Shown here: positions 41,921-49,563 of the stretch, piece after piece
Position numbering within the stretch: the first letter of the stretch is position 1
Layout: every line of letters starts with the position of its first letter
Assembly (NCBI GenBank): GCA_049515555.1
Contig: JBEKTY010000016.1
Location: 10,570 to 74,569 of the forward strand
Source: JBEKTY01 sp049515555
GTDB lineage: Bacteria; Planctomycetota; Planctomycetia; Pirellulales; Thermoguttaceae
Direction: 5' to 3'
DNA: 64,000 nt
Program-made: the position numbers and the translations under genes
Notes under the pieces: generated by a model
What the model saw: the letters and a program-made list of their open reading frames with translations, nothing else
What the model was told of the DNA's origin: nothing
The model's database searches: none

Positions 41921-44485
41921 CTATCGGCTCAGCAACCTCTCAAATTGCTCCTTGCTCAGTACTGGAACGCCGAGCTCCTTGGCTTTCTCCAGTTTGCTGC
42001 CGGGGTTCTCTCCCGCTAAGACGTAGTCTGTCTTCTTGGAGACGCTCGACGCCGCATGGCCACCGTGTTGCGTGATCCGTTCAGTAATCTCGTCTCGGGT
42101 GTATCCTCCGATCGTCCCAGTGACGACGATCGTCTTGCCCTCCAGCGGGCGATTTCCCCGAACGCGTGGAGCATCCATCTTTACACCGAGGCTCTTGAGG
42201 TCGGCGATGGCCTTGGAACCGAAGTCACCGTGAAGGAAATCGAACACGCTTTGCGCGATGATTGGGCCAATATCCGTTGTATCAGCGATCTCATCAAGGC
42301 TGGCCGCGATCAACGATTCCATCGAGCCAAATCGCTCGGCCAATACCGTTGCCACGCGGTTTCCAACGTGGCGGATGGACAAACCGTTCAACAGCCGCGC
42401 GAGTCCACGGTCCTTACTTTTCTCAATCAACTCAAGTTGTTTTCTGGCCTCGTCTTCGGTAATTGTGACGACTCGCCTCAGACCTTTCATAGCATCGACC
42501 GTAAGGCGGTAGAGGTCGGCGTAGCACCTGACCAACCCCTCATCAACCAGTTGGTCAACGCGTTGTTTCGCAAGCCCGGTCACGCCCTTCTTCTTTGTAC
42601 CCTCCTTGACACCACCCACGAAGTATTGAAGACGGCTCTTGAACTCCTCAATGCCGTAACGATCCACGGCATCGGCATGACCGCGTTCAACGCCTCCCGC
42701 GTGTATGGGTATTCCAATCCGGGACCTCGCGAACACCTCCACTCCCAGCGCTCCCAAAGCGGCCATTGTCTTTGTGCCAATGTCATCGTGCAGACACTCA
42801 TATATACCTTGGGCGATCATGGACCCCATTCCGCCCACCTTCGCAATCTGTTCGATCGTTGCCCCCATGAGCAGGTCCACCGGGGCGAACCGGTCAGCCA
42901 ACGAGATCGCGTGGCGCCTCTTGATTTCCCCATTCGACAGGGCTTGCAGAAACCATTCGAGGCCGAATTGTCTTGTTTCTTCGATCCCTCTTACGATCTT
43001 CTCCGCGAGCGGTTGCCCCCATTCGTAGTCAAAACTGAGTCCCGTCAACTGATTAACCGTCAGTCGATATAAGTCAGCGTAGGTTTGAACCAGTTTCTCA
43101 TTAACAAGCTTGTCGACTAATTCATCGCCCAGGCCCTCGATGTCCATGGCGTTGCGGCCGGCGAAGTAGCGGATGCGCTCCTTGACCTGGGCCGGGCAGG
43201 CGGCGTTGGGGCAGCGGATGTACACGCCCCCTTCATCCTTGACCAGCCGCGTGCCGCACTCGGGACACTTGGTGGGGAAGGCGAACTTGGGCGGCTCGCC
43301 CTTCCGCTCGGCGGCCTCGACCCGCACCACGTGCGGGATGATCTTGCCCGCCTTCTCGACCACCACCACGTCGCCCGGCCGCACGTCCTTGCGCTCGATC
43401 TCCTCGGCGTTGTGCAGGCTGGCGTGGCTGACGGTCGTGCCGGCCAGCTCGACCGGCTCCAGGTCGGCCACGGGCGTAATGGCGCCCGTCTTGCCCACCT
43501 GCACGCGGATGGCGCTGAGGCGCGTGGTGGCCTCGTACTTCTCGAACTTGTAGGCGATCACCCACCGCGGGGCCTTCGACGTGGCCCCCAGCCGCTCGCG
43601 CTGGTCGAAACGGTTCGCCTTGAGCACCAGCCCGTCGATCTCGAAATCCAGCTCGTGCAGCCGCTCGATCAACTGCTCGCAATGCTCGATGGCCGCCTCG
43701 AAGCTGGGCAGGCACGCCGCGCCCGGCGTGACCGGGATGCCGTAGTCCTGCATTTGGGCCAGAAATTCTGTGTGCGTGCGGGCCGCCAGGCCCTCGCAGT
43801 AGCCCACCGAATGGCAGAAGAACCGCAGCCGCCGCTCGGCGCAGATCCGCGAGTCGAGCTGCCGGATGCTGCCGGCCGTCACGTTCCGCGTGTTGGCGAA
43901 CAGGGGTTTGCCCTCGCGCTTCTGCCGCTCGTTCAGCAGCACCAGGTCGCGATTGGTCATGTAGACTTCGCCGCGGGGCTCCAAGAGCGGCGGAAACGCG
44001 GCGCCGCGGAGCCGCAGCGGGATGTCGTGCACCGTGCGGAGGTTGTGCGTTACGTCGTCGCCCACGCGGCCGTTGCCCCGCGTGACGCCCTGCACCAGCC
44101 GCCCATCCTCATAAACCAGCGACACGGCCACGCCGTCGACCTTTAGCTCGACGACCCACTCGATCGGTTCGCCGGCGAGCAGCTTGGCCACCCGCTGGCC
44201 GAACTTCCGCAGATCGTCGAGGCTGTAGGTGTTCTCGATCGAGAGCATGGGCACGCGGTGGACCACCTGCGGCAGCTCGGCCACCGGCTGGTCGCCCACG
44301 CGCTGCGTGGGGCTGTCGGCGGTGATCAGCTCGGGGTGCTCGGCCTCCAGGCGCTTGAGCCGCTCCAGCAAGCGGTCATACTCCAGGTCGCTGATCTCCG
44401 GCTGGGCCTGGACGTAATATTTCCAGTCGTGGCGGCGGATCTCCTGGCGAAGCCCGGCGATCTTGGCGGCGGCGTCGGCGGACAT
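41921..44485 (-). CDS. ligA: NAD-dependent DNA ligase with duplicated HhH domain
   Basis: The 854-residue product is an NAD-dependent ligase, about 180 residues longer than usual. Seen in order: the Ia domain, adenylation Lys115 in VELKVDG (K-x-D-G), an OB fold, a zinc finger (CPEC 407-410, CPNAAC 425-430), two copies of the helix-hairpin-helix domain, and a C-terminal BRCT (about 778-854; LEGKTIVVTGTIGGYTRDEI). The HhH copies are residues about 440-590 and about 620-772. They align as YFAGRNAMDIEGLGDELVDK / YFVGGVKEGTKKKGVTGLAK and YADLYRLTVNQ / YADLYRLTVDA. The first copy lacks the usual SIRHVG motif (it has NGEIKRRHAIS). DNA coding for residues before about 450 is very GC-rich; beyond that it is lower. 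The gene seals nicks in replication and repair. Confidence 0.9.
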   Translation of the reverse strand: MSADAAAKIAGLRQEIRRHDWKYYVQAQPEISDLEYDRLLERLKRLEAEHPELITADSPTQRVGDQPVAELPQVVHRVPMLSIENTYSLDDLRKFGQRVAKLLAGEPIEWVVELKVDGVAVSLVYEDGRLVQGVTRGNGRVGDDVTHNLRTVHDIPLRLRGAAFPPLLEPRGEVYMTNRDLVLLNERQKREGKPLFANTRNVTAGSIRQLDSRICAERRLRFFCHSVGYCEGLAARTHTEFLAQMQDYGIPVTPGAACLPSFEAAIEHCEQLIERLHELDFEIDGLVLKANRFDQRERLGATSKAPRWVIAYKFEKYEATTRLSAIRVQVGKTGAITPVADLEPVELAGTTVSHASLHNAEEIERKDVRPGDVVVVEKAGKIIPHVVRVEAAERKGEPPKFAFPTKCPECGTRLVKDEGGVYIRCPNAACPAQVKERIRYFAGRNAMDIEGLGDELVDKLVNEKLVQTYADLYRLTVNQLTGLSFDYEWGQPLAEKIVRGIEETRQFGLEWFLQALSNGEIKRRHAISLADRFAPVDLLMGATIEQIAKVGGMGSMIAQGIYECLHDDIGTKTMAALGALGVEVFARSRIGIPIHAGGVERGHADAVDRYGIEEFKSRLQYFVGGVKEGTKKKGVTGLAKQRVDQLVDEGLVRCYADLYRLTVDAMKGLRRVVTITEDEARKQLELIEKSKDRGLARLLNGLSIRHVGNRVATVLAERFGSMESLIAASLDEIADTTDIGPIIAQSVFDFLHGDFGSKAIADLKSLGVKMDAPRVRGNRPLEGKTIVVTGTIGGYTRDEITERITQHGGHAASSVSKKTDYVLAGENPGSKLEKAKELGVPVLSKEQFERLLSR

Positions 44486-44558
44486 GACGGTCTCCGTCTG
44501 CTGGGCCGAATTATGATCGGCGCCTATCCTCGTTATTTATTCGAGCAGTAAACGCCCC

Positions 44559-44578
44559 GGTGGGGCTTGCCCCCACGG
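44559..44578. repeat. Short hairpin GTGGGGC-TTG-CCCCCAC
   Basis: A 7-base stem with one mismatch and a 3-base loop, 74 bases upstream of the ligA start. It is the first of three hairpins in this gap. Confidence 0.6.
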
Positions 44579-44621
44579 AGCGCTGATTCTCCACTACAAC
44601 GCCGCAACAAAGGCGACTTTC

Positions 44622-44888
44622 TTATCTCCCGGTGGCTTCCGCCCGGCCCATCGGGCCGGGCGGAAGCCACCGGGAGAGTAATATCCGAGGAGGCCGCCGG
44701 TAGTGGTCAATCATCGCTCCGCCGGCACAAGGCCGGCGGGGGCGTTCGCAGTTTGAGGTATTGAGGAGGTGGCCGCAGTGGGGACACGGCGCGTCTCCCG
44801 GTGGTCGCGACGGCTCGATCCGTAATTCCTTGCCACACACGGGGCAACGGTTTGGCTCGCCTTCGGGTGTGCGCGACGAAGGTTTCAT
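44622..44888 (-). CDS. Truncated zinc-ribbon protein
   Basis: The frame starting MKPSSRTPEGEPNRCPVCGK contains two CxxC pairs, CPVC and CPHC, around RIEPSRPPGDAP, which is a zinc ribbon found at the start of planctomycete proteins that continue with a STAS-type domain. Here the sequence after GHLLN changes abruptly. The C-terminal ~45 residues (NTSNCERPRRPCAGG..., ending GRAEATGR) are encoded by hairpin and repeat DNA, so the gene is broken or truncated. An in-frame ATG at 44942 would overlap the cupin gene by 26 bases. The product may be a small zinc protein, or nothing functional. Confidence 0.5.
   Translation of the reverse strand: MKPSSRTPEGEPNRCPVCGKELRIEPSRPPGDAPCPHCGHLLNTSNCERPRRPCAGGAMIDHYRRPPRILLSRWLPPGPMGRAEATGR
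44625..44677. repeat. Perfect 53-bp palindrome
   Basis: The arms 44625-44649 and 44653-44677 are exact reverse complements of 25 bases each (core CCCGGTGGCTTCCGCCCGGC) with a three-base loop ATC. It is within the 3' end of the zinc-ribbon frame and 140 bases upstream of the ligA ATG. Such a stem could act as a transcription barrier, or as a mobile palindromic unit like REP sequences. Confidence 0.9.
44719..44739. repeat. Hairpin CCGCCGGC-ACAAG-GCCGGCGG
   Basis: An exact 8-base stem with a 5-base loop. It is the third hairpin upstream of ligA within 180 bases. Confidence 0.7.
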
Positions 44889-44916
44889 GGGGTAATCAGC
44901 CCCGCCGAAGAGCAAC

Positions 44917-45306
44917 TCAATCGCATCCGCAAGCGGCGGCACACGGGCCCGACATGCCCCGCAAGGGATGCGGGATCAGGCACAGGAACCGCAAGGGGCC
45001 CGAGCCCGTGTTGCGAAACTGGTGCACCTCCTGCGGGGCGATGTAGACCGCCGTCCCCGGCCGCAAGGGGTGCTCGACCGAGCCTTCCAGCACGGCGCCC
45101 TGGCCGGCCAGCACGAACACCTCGTGCTCGTAGGCGTGCGCGTGCCGGGGCGTGTGGCCCCCCGCGGCGATCTCGAACTGCCGCATGGTGAAGCTCGGCG
45201 CCCCGTCGTCCGGCCCGATCAGGCAGCGCATGGCGCAGCCCGCCGATCCTTCCATCGTCACGGGACTGGCCGAGATGTTCGTATCCTGCGTGACTTTAAT
45301 GGCCAA
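44917..45306 (-). CDS. Cupin-domain protein
   Basis: The product is a single cupin of about 130 residues. It has the metal-binding His pattern GGHTPRHAHAYEHEVFVLAG (H-x-H-x4-E-type motif 1) and PGTAVYIAPQEVHQFRNTGS (motif 2 with His). It ends with a CAAACGCD tail containing several Cys. Cupins of this size bind small molecules or isomerise sugars. No ATG fits well: TTG 45306 and ATT 45300 are candidates, the second being seven bases from GAGG. Longer ATG-initiated reading to 45375 would take its N-terminus from the palindrome at 45314-45374, which is implausible. The protein's role is unknown. Confidence 0.75.
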   Translation of the reverse strand: MAIKVTQDTNISASPVTMEGSAGCAMRCLIGPDDGAPSFTMRQFEIAAGGHTPRHAHAYEHEVFVLAGQGAVLEGSVEHPLRPGTAVYIAPQEVHQFRNTGSGPLRFLCLIPHPLRGMSGPCAAACGCD

Positions 45307-45313
45307 ACCTCGA

Positions 45314-45374
45314 TGTATCCGGCACGTTCCGTGTGCCGTTTCTTCCCAGCGGCACACGGAGTGTGCCGGATACA
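45314..45374. repeat. Long palindrome of the GGCACACTCCGTGTGCCG family, copy 1
   Basis: TGTATCCGGCACGTTCCGTG continuing to 45338 pairs with CGGCACACGGAGTGTGCCGG ATACA (45350-45374): 25-base arms with two mismatches and an 11-base loop. It sits at the very start of the cupin frame and recurs in a modified form at 46811-46888. Confidence 0.85.
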
Positions 45375-45537
45375 ATAAAAAAGCCTCGAGGTGACGATTC
45401 CCAGCGCCGTATCGGTCTCCGCCAAGGAAACCTCACTATCGTCAACCTCGAGGTGTTGCGGCGGGCAGCTTGTGGCCGCCTGCCGCATCAATAAATATAT
45501 TGGGCGATGCGCGCGAGTTTGTCAAGAGGACCTTGGA

Positions 45538-45628
45538 CGGTGGCTGGTGACTAGTGGCCCGCTAGTGGCTGGCGGGAACTAGCCGCCAGTCACTGCTAGC
45601 CACGAGTCACCAGCCACCAGCCACTGCC
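45538..45628. repeat. Heptanucleotide repeats GTGGCTG/GTGACTA and AGCCACC
   Basis: GTGGCTG, GTGACTA and GTGGCCC-type heptamers run from about 45538; the right half has AGTCACC/AGCCACC/AGCCACT units up to 45628. Left and right units are reverse complements of each other. The array ends directly against the stop codon (TGA, 45629-45631 on the minus strand) of the URO-D-like gene. Confidence 0.85.
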
Positions 45629-46639
45629 TCATGCCTGGGCCTCTTCGATCAGGGCCAGCAGGTTCGGCAGCGGCACGTCGGCCTGGAGCGTAATGCCCGG
45701 CTCGAGGATATATCCACCCCCGCCGCCCAGGAGGTCTTTCAAGCGCCGGACTTCGTCGCGGACCTGTTGCGGGGTCCCGTGCGGGAGGAGGTCCTGCGTG
45801 CGGACGCCGCCGCAGAGGGTCAGGTATGGGCCGAAGCGGCGCTTCAGATCGAGAATGTCCATGGCCTCGGGCTGGATGGGGTGCAGCACGTCCAAGCCCA
45901 CGTCGATCAGGTCGCCGACGATGGGCAGAATGTTGCCGCAACTATGGTGCAGAATCGCCCGGCCGTGCCGCCGGGCCAGGGCGTAGATCTCCGCCAACAG
46001 CGGCTTGAGGAACCGCCGCCAGCACCCGGGCGACATGAGCATGCCGCGCTGCGTCCCGTAATCGTCGCTCAGGGCAATGCCGTCAAAGGCGAATCGGGCG
46101 AAGAGGATCTCCATCGTCTGCAAGATGTAGTCTGCCAGCCCGCGCAGCAGCCGCTCGACGAACTCGGGATGCAACGCCAGGTCGAGCAAGAGCGTTTCCA
46201 TGCCGCGCATGAAGGTGGCGCGCTCCCAGAGGTCGCCGATCCACAAGAACGTGTAGTGCTCGGCGTTGGCGGCGGTCCACCCTGCGAGGTGCTGGAAGCG
46301 ATACTCGGCCGCCGGATCGGGAAAACGGTAGCCCGCCAGGTCGGCCTCGCTCAGGCATGGGCCGACGGGCGCGCCGCGGTCCAGCTCGCTCGTGGTCCAG
46401 GCGACGCCGAATTCGTCGGCAACCGTCGGGCCGAACTGGCTGGGCAGGGCGTACAGGGGCTTGATCGACGCCGGCCCGCTCATGCGGATGGGCAGGCGGA
46501 GCGCCTCTTCCACGTCGCGCACGGCGTAATGCGTTTCCAGACGCGACCGGGCGGGCGGCGAGAAACTGAAGTTGTAGGGCACCACGGGCGGCTGACGGTG
46601 CTCTAGCGCGGCTCGAATCCACTCGCGATCACCGCTCAT
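45629..46639 (-). CDS. Uroporphyrinogen decarboxylase-family (URO-D) protein
   Basis: The 336-residue product belongs to the URO-D/methyltransferase superfamily (COG0407-type). Phrases seen are LHHSCGNILPIVGDLIDVGL and DVLHPIQPEAMDILDLKRRF near residue 240, TLCGGVRTQDLLPHGTPQQV, and a C-terminal GGGGYILEPGITLQADVPLP. Many non-haem members of the family transfer methyl groups to or from corrinoid proteins. The catalytic signature of true HemE is not evident at the N-terminus. ATG 46639 is preceded by AGGAAA; the frame is open upstream to 46729, but that stretch is the 65-bp palindrome. No corrinoid protein gene lies beside it, so the substrate is unknown. Confidence 0.85.
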   Translation of the reverse strand: MSGDREWIRAALEHRQPPVVPYNFSFSPPARSRLETHYAVRDVEEALRLPIRMSGPASIKPLYALPSQFGPTVADEFGVAWTTSELDRGAPVGPCLSEADLAGYRFPDPAAEYRFQHLAGWTAANAEHYTFLWIGDLWERATFMRGMETLLLDLALHPEFVERLLRGLADYILQTMEILFARFAFDGIALSDDYGTQRGMLMSPGCWRRFLKPLLAEIYALARRHGRAILHHSCGNILPIVGDLIDVGLDVLHPIQPEAMDILDLKRRFGPYLTLCGGVRTQDLLPHGTPQQVRDEVRRLKDLLGGGGGYILEPGITLQADVPLPNLLALIEEAQA

Positions 46640-46678
46640 AGATGTTTCCTGCCGGCCTTCAACGTTTCTGTGCCGAGA

Positions 46679-46745
<67 letters not shown>

Positions 46746-46810
46746 GGCGCTATTGTCGCCTGCGAGGGGCCGTTGTCAACGGGCGATCATTCTGGTATCG
46801 TGCTTCTGAC

Positions 46811-46888
46811 GTAGCACGCCACACTCCGTGTGCCGTCTGCTGAAGCGGAAAGAGGCACGGCGGACGGCACACGGAATGTGCCTACTAC
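46811..46888. repeat. Palindrome of the GGCACACTCCGTGTGCCG family, copy 2
   Basis: GTAGCACGCCACACTCCGTG TGCCGTCTG at 46811-46839 pairs imperfectly with CGGACGGCACACGGAATGTG CCTACTAC at 46861-46888. The shared CCGTGTGCCG core links it to 45314-45374. It lies just upstream of the acetyltransferase gene start. Confidence 0.8.
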
Positions 46889-46913
46889 CTTGGCGCGGAA
46901 GCGGGCGACACGC

Positions 46914-47885
46914 ATGTTAGCAAGTGGAATTGTAATCGAGCGGCTGCGGCCGCCACTGGCGTCGGGCGAGCTGCTGGCCCTGCTAGGCCACAAGGGGAGC
47001 CCGTGGATCGACGACATCCGCCGCCGCACGGCAGGCGCGTGCCCCGAGAGCAGCGATCGTTTCTTTGTCGCCCGCTCCAGGGCGGGATTGGTAGGGCACG
47101 TGTGGTATACGGCGGCGGCGGGTCAGCCGCGGATCGGCCTCTTGGGGCACGTGTACACGCGGCCCGAGTGTCGCCGCCAGGGCGTCGCCCGGGGCTTGAT
47201 GCAGTCGGCGACGGCCGATTTCACGGCTTCCGGCGGCGCGGTGCTGCTCCTGTTCACCTCGACGCCCGAAACGCTGCCATTCTACGAGCAACTGGGCTTC
47301 CGGCAGCTTTACTGCAAGCCGGTGCTGCACGAGATGGACTGGGCGATGTGGCATCCCGCCGGATCGCAGACGGTCGTGACCGGGTTGTTTGGCCCCTCGG
47401 CAGTCCGTGTCCGCCGGCTTACGGCCGGCGATCTGGCCATGTACTGCCTGCTCTACAACCTGGAGTATCAGACCCGGTTGAAGGATTGGGCCCAGCCAAT
47501 CGGCACGGGCCTGGAGACCGAATGGACTTTCATCACCTTGATGGAACGGATCCGGAGCGGGCAGGCCGTATGCTGGGTGGCGGAGAACGACCAGACGATC
47601 GTGGGCATCGCCAGCCTCGTGCGCTGCGGCTTCGCCCATCAATCGCACCTGGCGGCGATAGACTGCTACACGCATGCCGCTTTCGCCGAGACGGGGCAGC
47701 GGCTGGTCGAGGCGTGTCTGGCCGGCCGCGGCGAGCTGGGCGTCGAGATCGTCTACGCGCTGGCCGCGGATGAAAGCAAGCGCCGCGAGTTCTCGGCGCT
47801 GGCCTTTACCGAGAGGGCCCATCTGCCGGGCCACTACAAGATCGAGAACCAGCGGGACGATTGCTGGTTGTTCGAGGTCGAGTGA
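46914..47885 (+). CDS. Double GNAT-fold acetyltransferase
   Basis: The 323-residue product looks like two GNAT domains in tandem. The first has VARSRAGLVGHVWYTAAAGQ, GHVYTRPECRRQGVARGLMQ (acetyl-CoA-binding Q/RxxGxG/A motif) and STPETLPFYEQLGFRQLYCK. The second (from about residue 165) has RRLTAGDLAMYCLLYNLEYQ, VCWVAENDQTIVGIASLVRC and YALAADESKRREFSALAFTE. Only the first has a complete acyl-CoA loop, so the second may be degenerate. ATG 46914 is chosen because the upstream in-frame extension to 46830 is palindromic repeat DNA. The substrate is unknown. Confidence 0.8.
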   Translation: MLASGIVIERLRPPLASGELLALLGHKGSPWIDDIRRRTAGACPESSDRFFVARSRAGLVGHVWYTAAAGQPRIGLLGHVYTRPECRRQGVARGLMQSATADFTASGGAVLLLFTSTPETLPFYEQLGFRQLYCKPVLHEMDWAMWHPAGSQTVVTGLFGPSAVRVRRLTAGDLAMYCLLYNLEYQTRLKDWAQPIGTGLETEWTFITLMERIRSGQAVCWVAENDQTIVGIASLVRCGFAHQSHLAAIDCYTHAAFAETGQRLVEACLAGRGELGVEIVYALAADESKRREFSALAFTERAHLPGHYKIENQRDDCWLFEVE

Positions 47886-47947
47886 AGGCGGAAGGCGGAG
47901 GGCGGAACTAGCCGGCAGCTACGGACCGCAGAATCAATAGATGTATT

Positions 47948-47992
47948 CATCTCGCTCCGCGAGATGGGCTTTCATCTCGCTCCAGCGAGATG
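47948..47992. repeat. Two tandem hairpins CATCTCGC...GCGAGATG
   Basis: CATCTCGC-TCC-GCGAGATG (47948-47966) and CATCTCGCT-CC-AGCGAGATG (47973-47992) are two perfect stems with two- or three-base loops, six bases apart. They lie between the end of the acetyltransferase gene (47885) and the end of the transporter gene (48085), so they could act as a bidirectional terminator. Confidence 0.85.
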
Positions 47993-48084
47993 AGTACGTT
48001 GGCGAACACGACGATAATTGATTCGCCGGTCCTGACAGCCGCCGGAAGGCGGGGCACAGTCCCCAAGTTGCTTCCCGGCCGCTG

Positions 48085-49458
48085 TTATGCTCCCGTTGTG
48101 TTCCGGTCAGGGCGCTGGATCAGCCGCCATAGGGCATAAGCAACGCTGCCGGCCAGCAGCGTCGCCAGCCCGGCGAGAATGTACCAGCCGCCGGCGCAGG
48201 CGAAGCCGAAGACCCAGCCGGCCAGGGCCACGAGGGCCGGCAAGGGGTACAGTGCCATGCGGAACGCGGACGGTGCGGGCGGAGCGTCCCCGACGCCTGC
48301 CGCGGACCGCCTGCGCAACATGGCCACGGCCCCGATCTGGGCAATGAACTGCACGAGGATGCGGGTCGTGAACAGGGCACTGATGACCGCATCCAGCGGG
48401 AAGAAACTGGCAACCACCGTTACGGCGCCGAGCACCAGCAGCGAAACGTGCGGAAAGTCGCCGCGGGGGTGCAGCCGCGCGAAAGCGGAGAAGAAGAATC
48501 CGTCCCGCGCCGCCGCGTACGGGATGCGCGAGTAGGACAACAGCAGCGCAAACACCGACGCGAAGGCGGTCCAGCAGATCAGCACGGTTATCACCACGCC
48601 GGCCGTGCGGCCATAAAGCGTCTCCATGAACAACGAGCCGACGAATCTCGACTTCATCGCCTCCTGCCACGGCACGACGCTGATGATCGTGCCCTGCATG
48701 GCCAGGTAAATCGCGGCCACAACCAGGACCGAGAGCAGGATCGACCGCGGGATGGTCCGCGCGGGCTCCCGCACTTCTTCGCCGATGTAGCAGACGCTGT
48801 AGTAGCCGAAGAAGTTGTACATCACCAGCAGCATGGCGGAGCCAAGCCCCAGGACGAACCCCTGCGAGAACGTGAAGGCCGGGGCCGGGAAGGCGAAGGC
48901 GGCGCGGGCGTCGAAATGCCACAGGCCCGGGAGCAGCACGGCGGCCATGGTGACGATTACGCCCAGCCAAAGCGCGACCATGAGTTTTCCCACCGACTCG
49001 ATCCGGCGATACAGGAGCACGACGCCCAGCAGGCTTACCCCCGCCGCCAGGCACTGCATGCAGATCGGGCCCATCGGTACGAGGTAGGTGAGATATTGGG
49101 CGAAGCCGATGCTGCCCGAGGCGATTTCCAACGGTCCGGAAAGAATGAACTGCCAGATGAACAGAAAGGGCAGCAAGCGGCCCAGGGAGGTTCGGGCGTA
49201 GGCCACCTTCAAGTACTCCAGGGTGCCGCCGGAGGAAGGCACGGCGGAGCCCAGTTCGGCCCAGACCATGCCGTCGCAGACGGCCAGCACGGCGCCCAGC
49301 ACCCAGCCGAGCACGGCCTGCGGGCCGCCCATGGTCTCGAGGATCATGGGGATGGTGAGGAACGGCCCCACGCCGATCATGTTGGACATGTTCATGGCCG
49401 AGGCCTGCAACAGCCCGAAACTGCGGTGCAACGCGGGCGGTTGGGGATCAGGCGTCAT
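48085..49458 (-). CDS. APC-superfamily amino acid permease
   Basis: The 457-residue product is strongly hydrophobic, with about 12 predicted transmembrane segments. It shows the APC/LAT-type opening SAMNMSNMIGVGPFLTIPMI, in which the GxGxF-type loop in helix 1 contacts the substrate, and conserved GxxPxSGGTLEYLKVAYART-like and GEEVREPARTIPRSILLSVL segments. It should transport amino acids or polyamines across the cytoplasmic membrane. The start is placed at ATG 49458; the open frame to 49530 passes through palindromic repeat DNA. It is convergent with the acetyltransferase gene and in the same direction as the large gene ending at 49564, with 105 bases between. Confidence 0.9.
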   Translation of the reverse strand: MTPDPQPPALHRSFGLLQASAMNMSNMIGVGPFLTIPMILETMGGPQAVLGWVLGAVLAVCDGMVWAELGSAVPSSGGTLEYLKVAYARTSLGRLLPFLFIWQFILSGPLEIASGSIGFAQYLTYLVPMGPICMQCLAAGVSLLGVVLLYRRIESVGKLMVALWLGVIVTMAAVLLPGLWHFDARAAFAFPAPAFTFSQGFVLGLGSAMLLVMYNFFGYYSVCYIGEEVREPARTIPRSILLSVLVVAAIYLAMQGTIISVVPWQEAMKSRFVGSLFMETLYGRTAGVVITVLICWTAFASVFALLLSYSRIPYAAARDGFFFSAFARLHPRGDFPHVSLLVLGAVTVVASFFPLDAVISALFTTRILVQFIAQIGAVAMLRRRSAAGVGDAPPAPSAFRMALYPLPALVALAGWVFGFACAGGWYILAGLATLLAGSVAYALWRLIQRPDRNTTGA

Positions 49459-49483
49459 GTCGCGTGGTCCTTTATCGGGCTCT

Positions 49484-49517
49484 TGGTGGGGCTTTTCTGC
49501 GCTCGACCCACCCTGCC
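49484..49517. repeat. GGTGGGGC...GCTCGACCCACC palindromic repeat, copy 2
   Basis: TGGTGGGGCTTTTCTGCGCT followed by CGACCCACCCTGCC is a variant of the repeats at 33081, 61619 and 63935. It lies in the 105-base gap between the transporter and GH2-like genes. Confidence 0.75.
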
Positions 49518-49563
49518 ATGCTATGTGCAAGACACCGCTATTGGCCCGCTACGGCGCCGGGGC

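Noticed and set aside
45384..45455. CCTCGAGGTG repeated 62 bases apart near the cupin gene
   Set aside because: Too short to separate from chance in GC-rich DNA; no structure beyond an 8-base self-complementary core.
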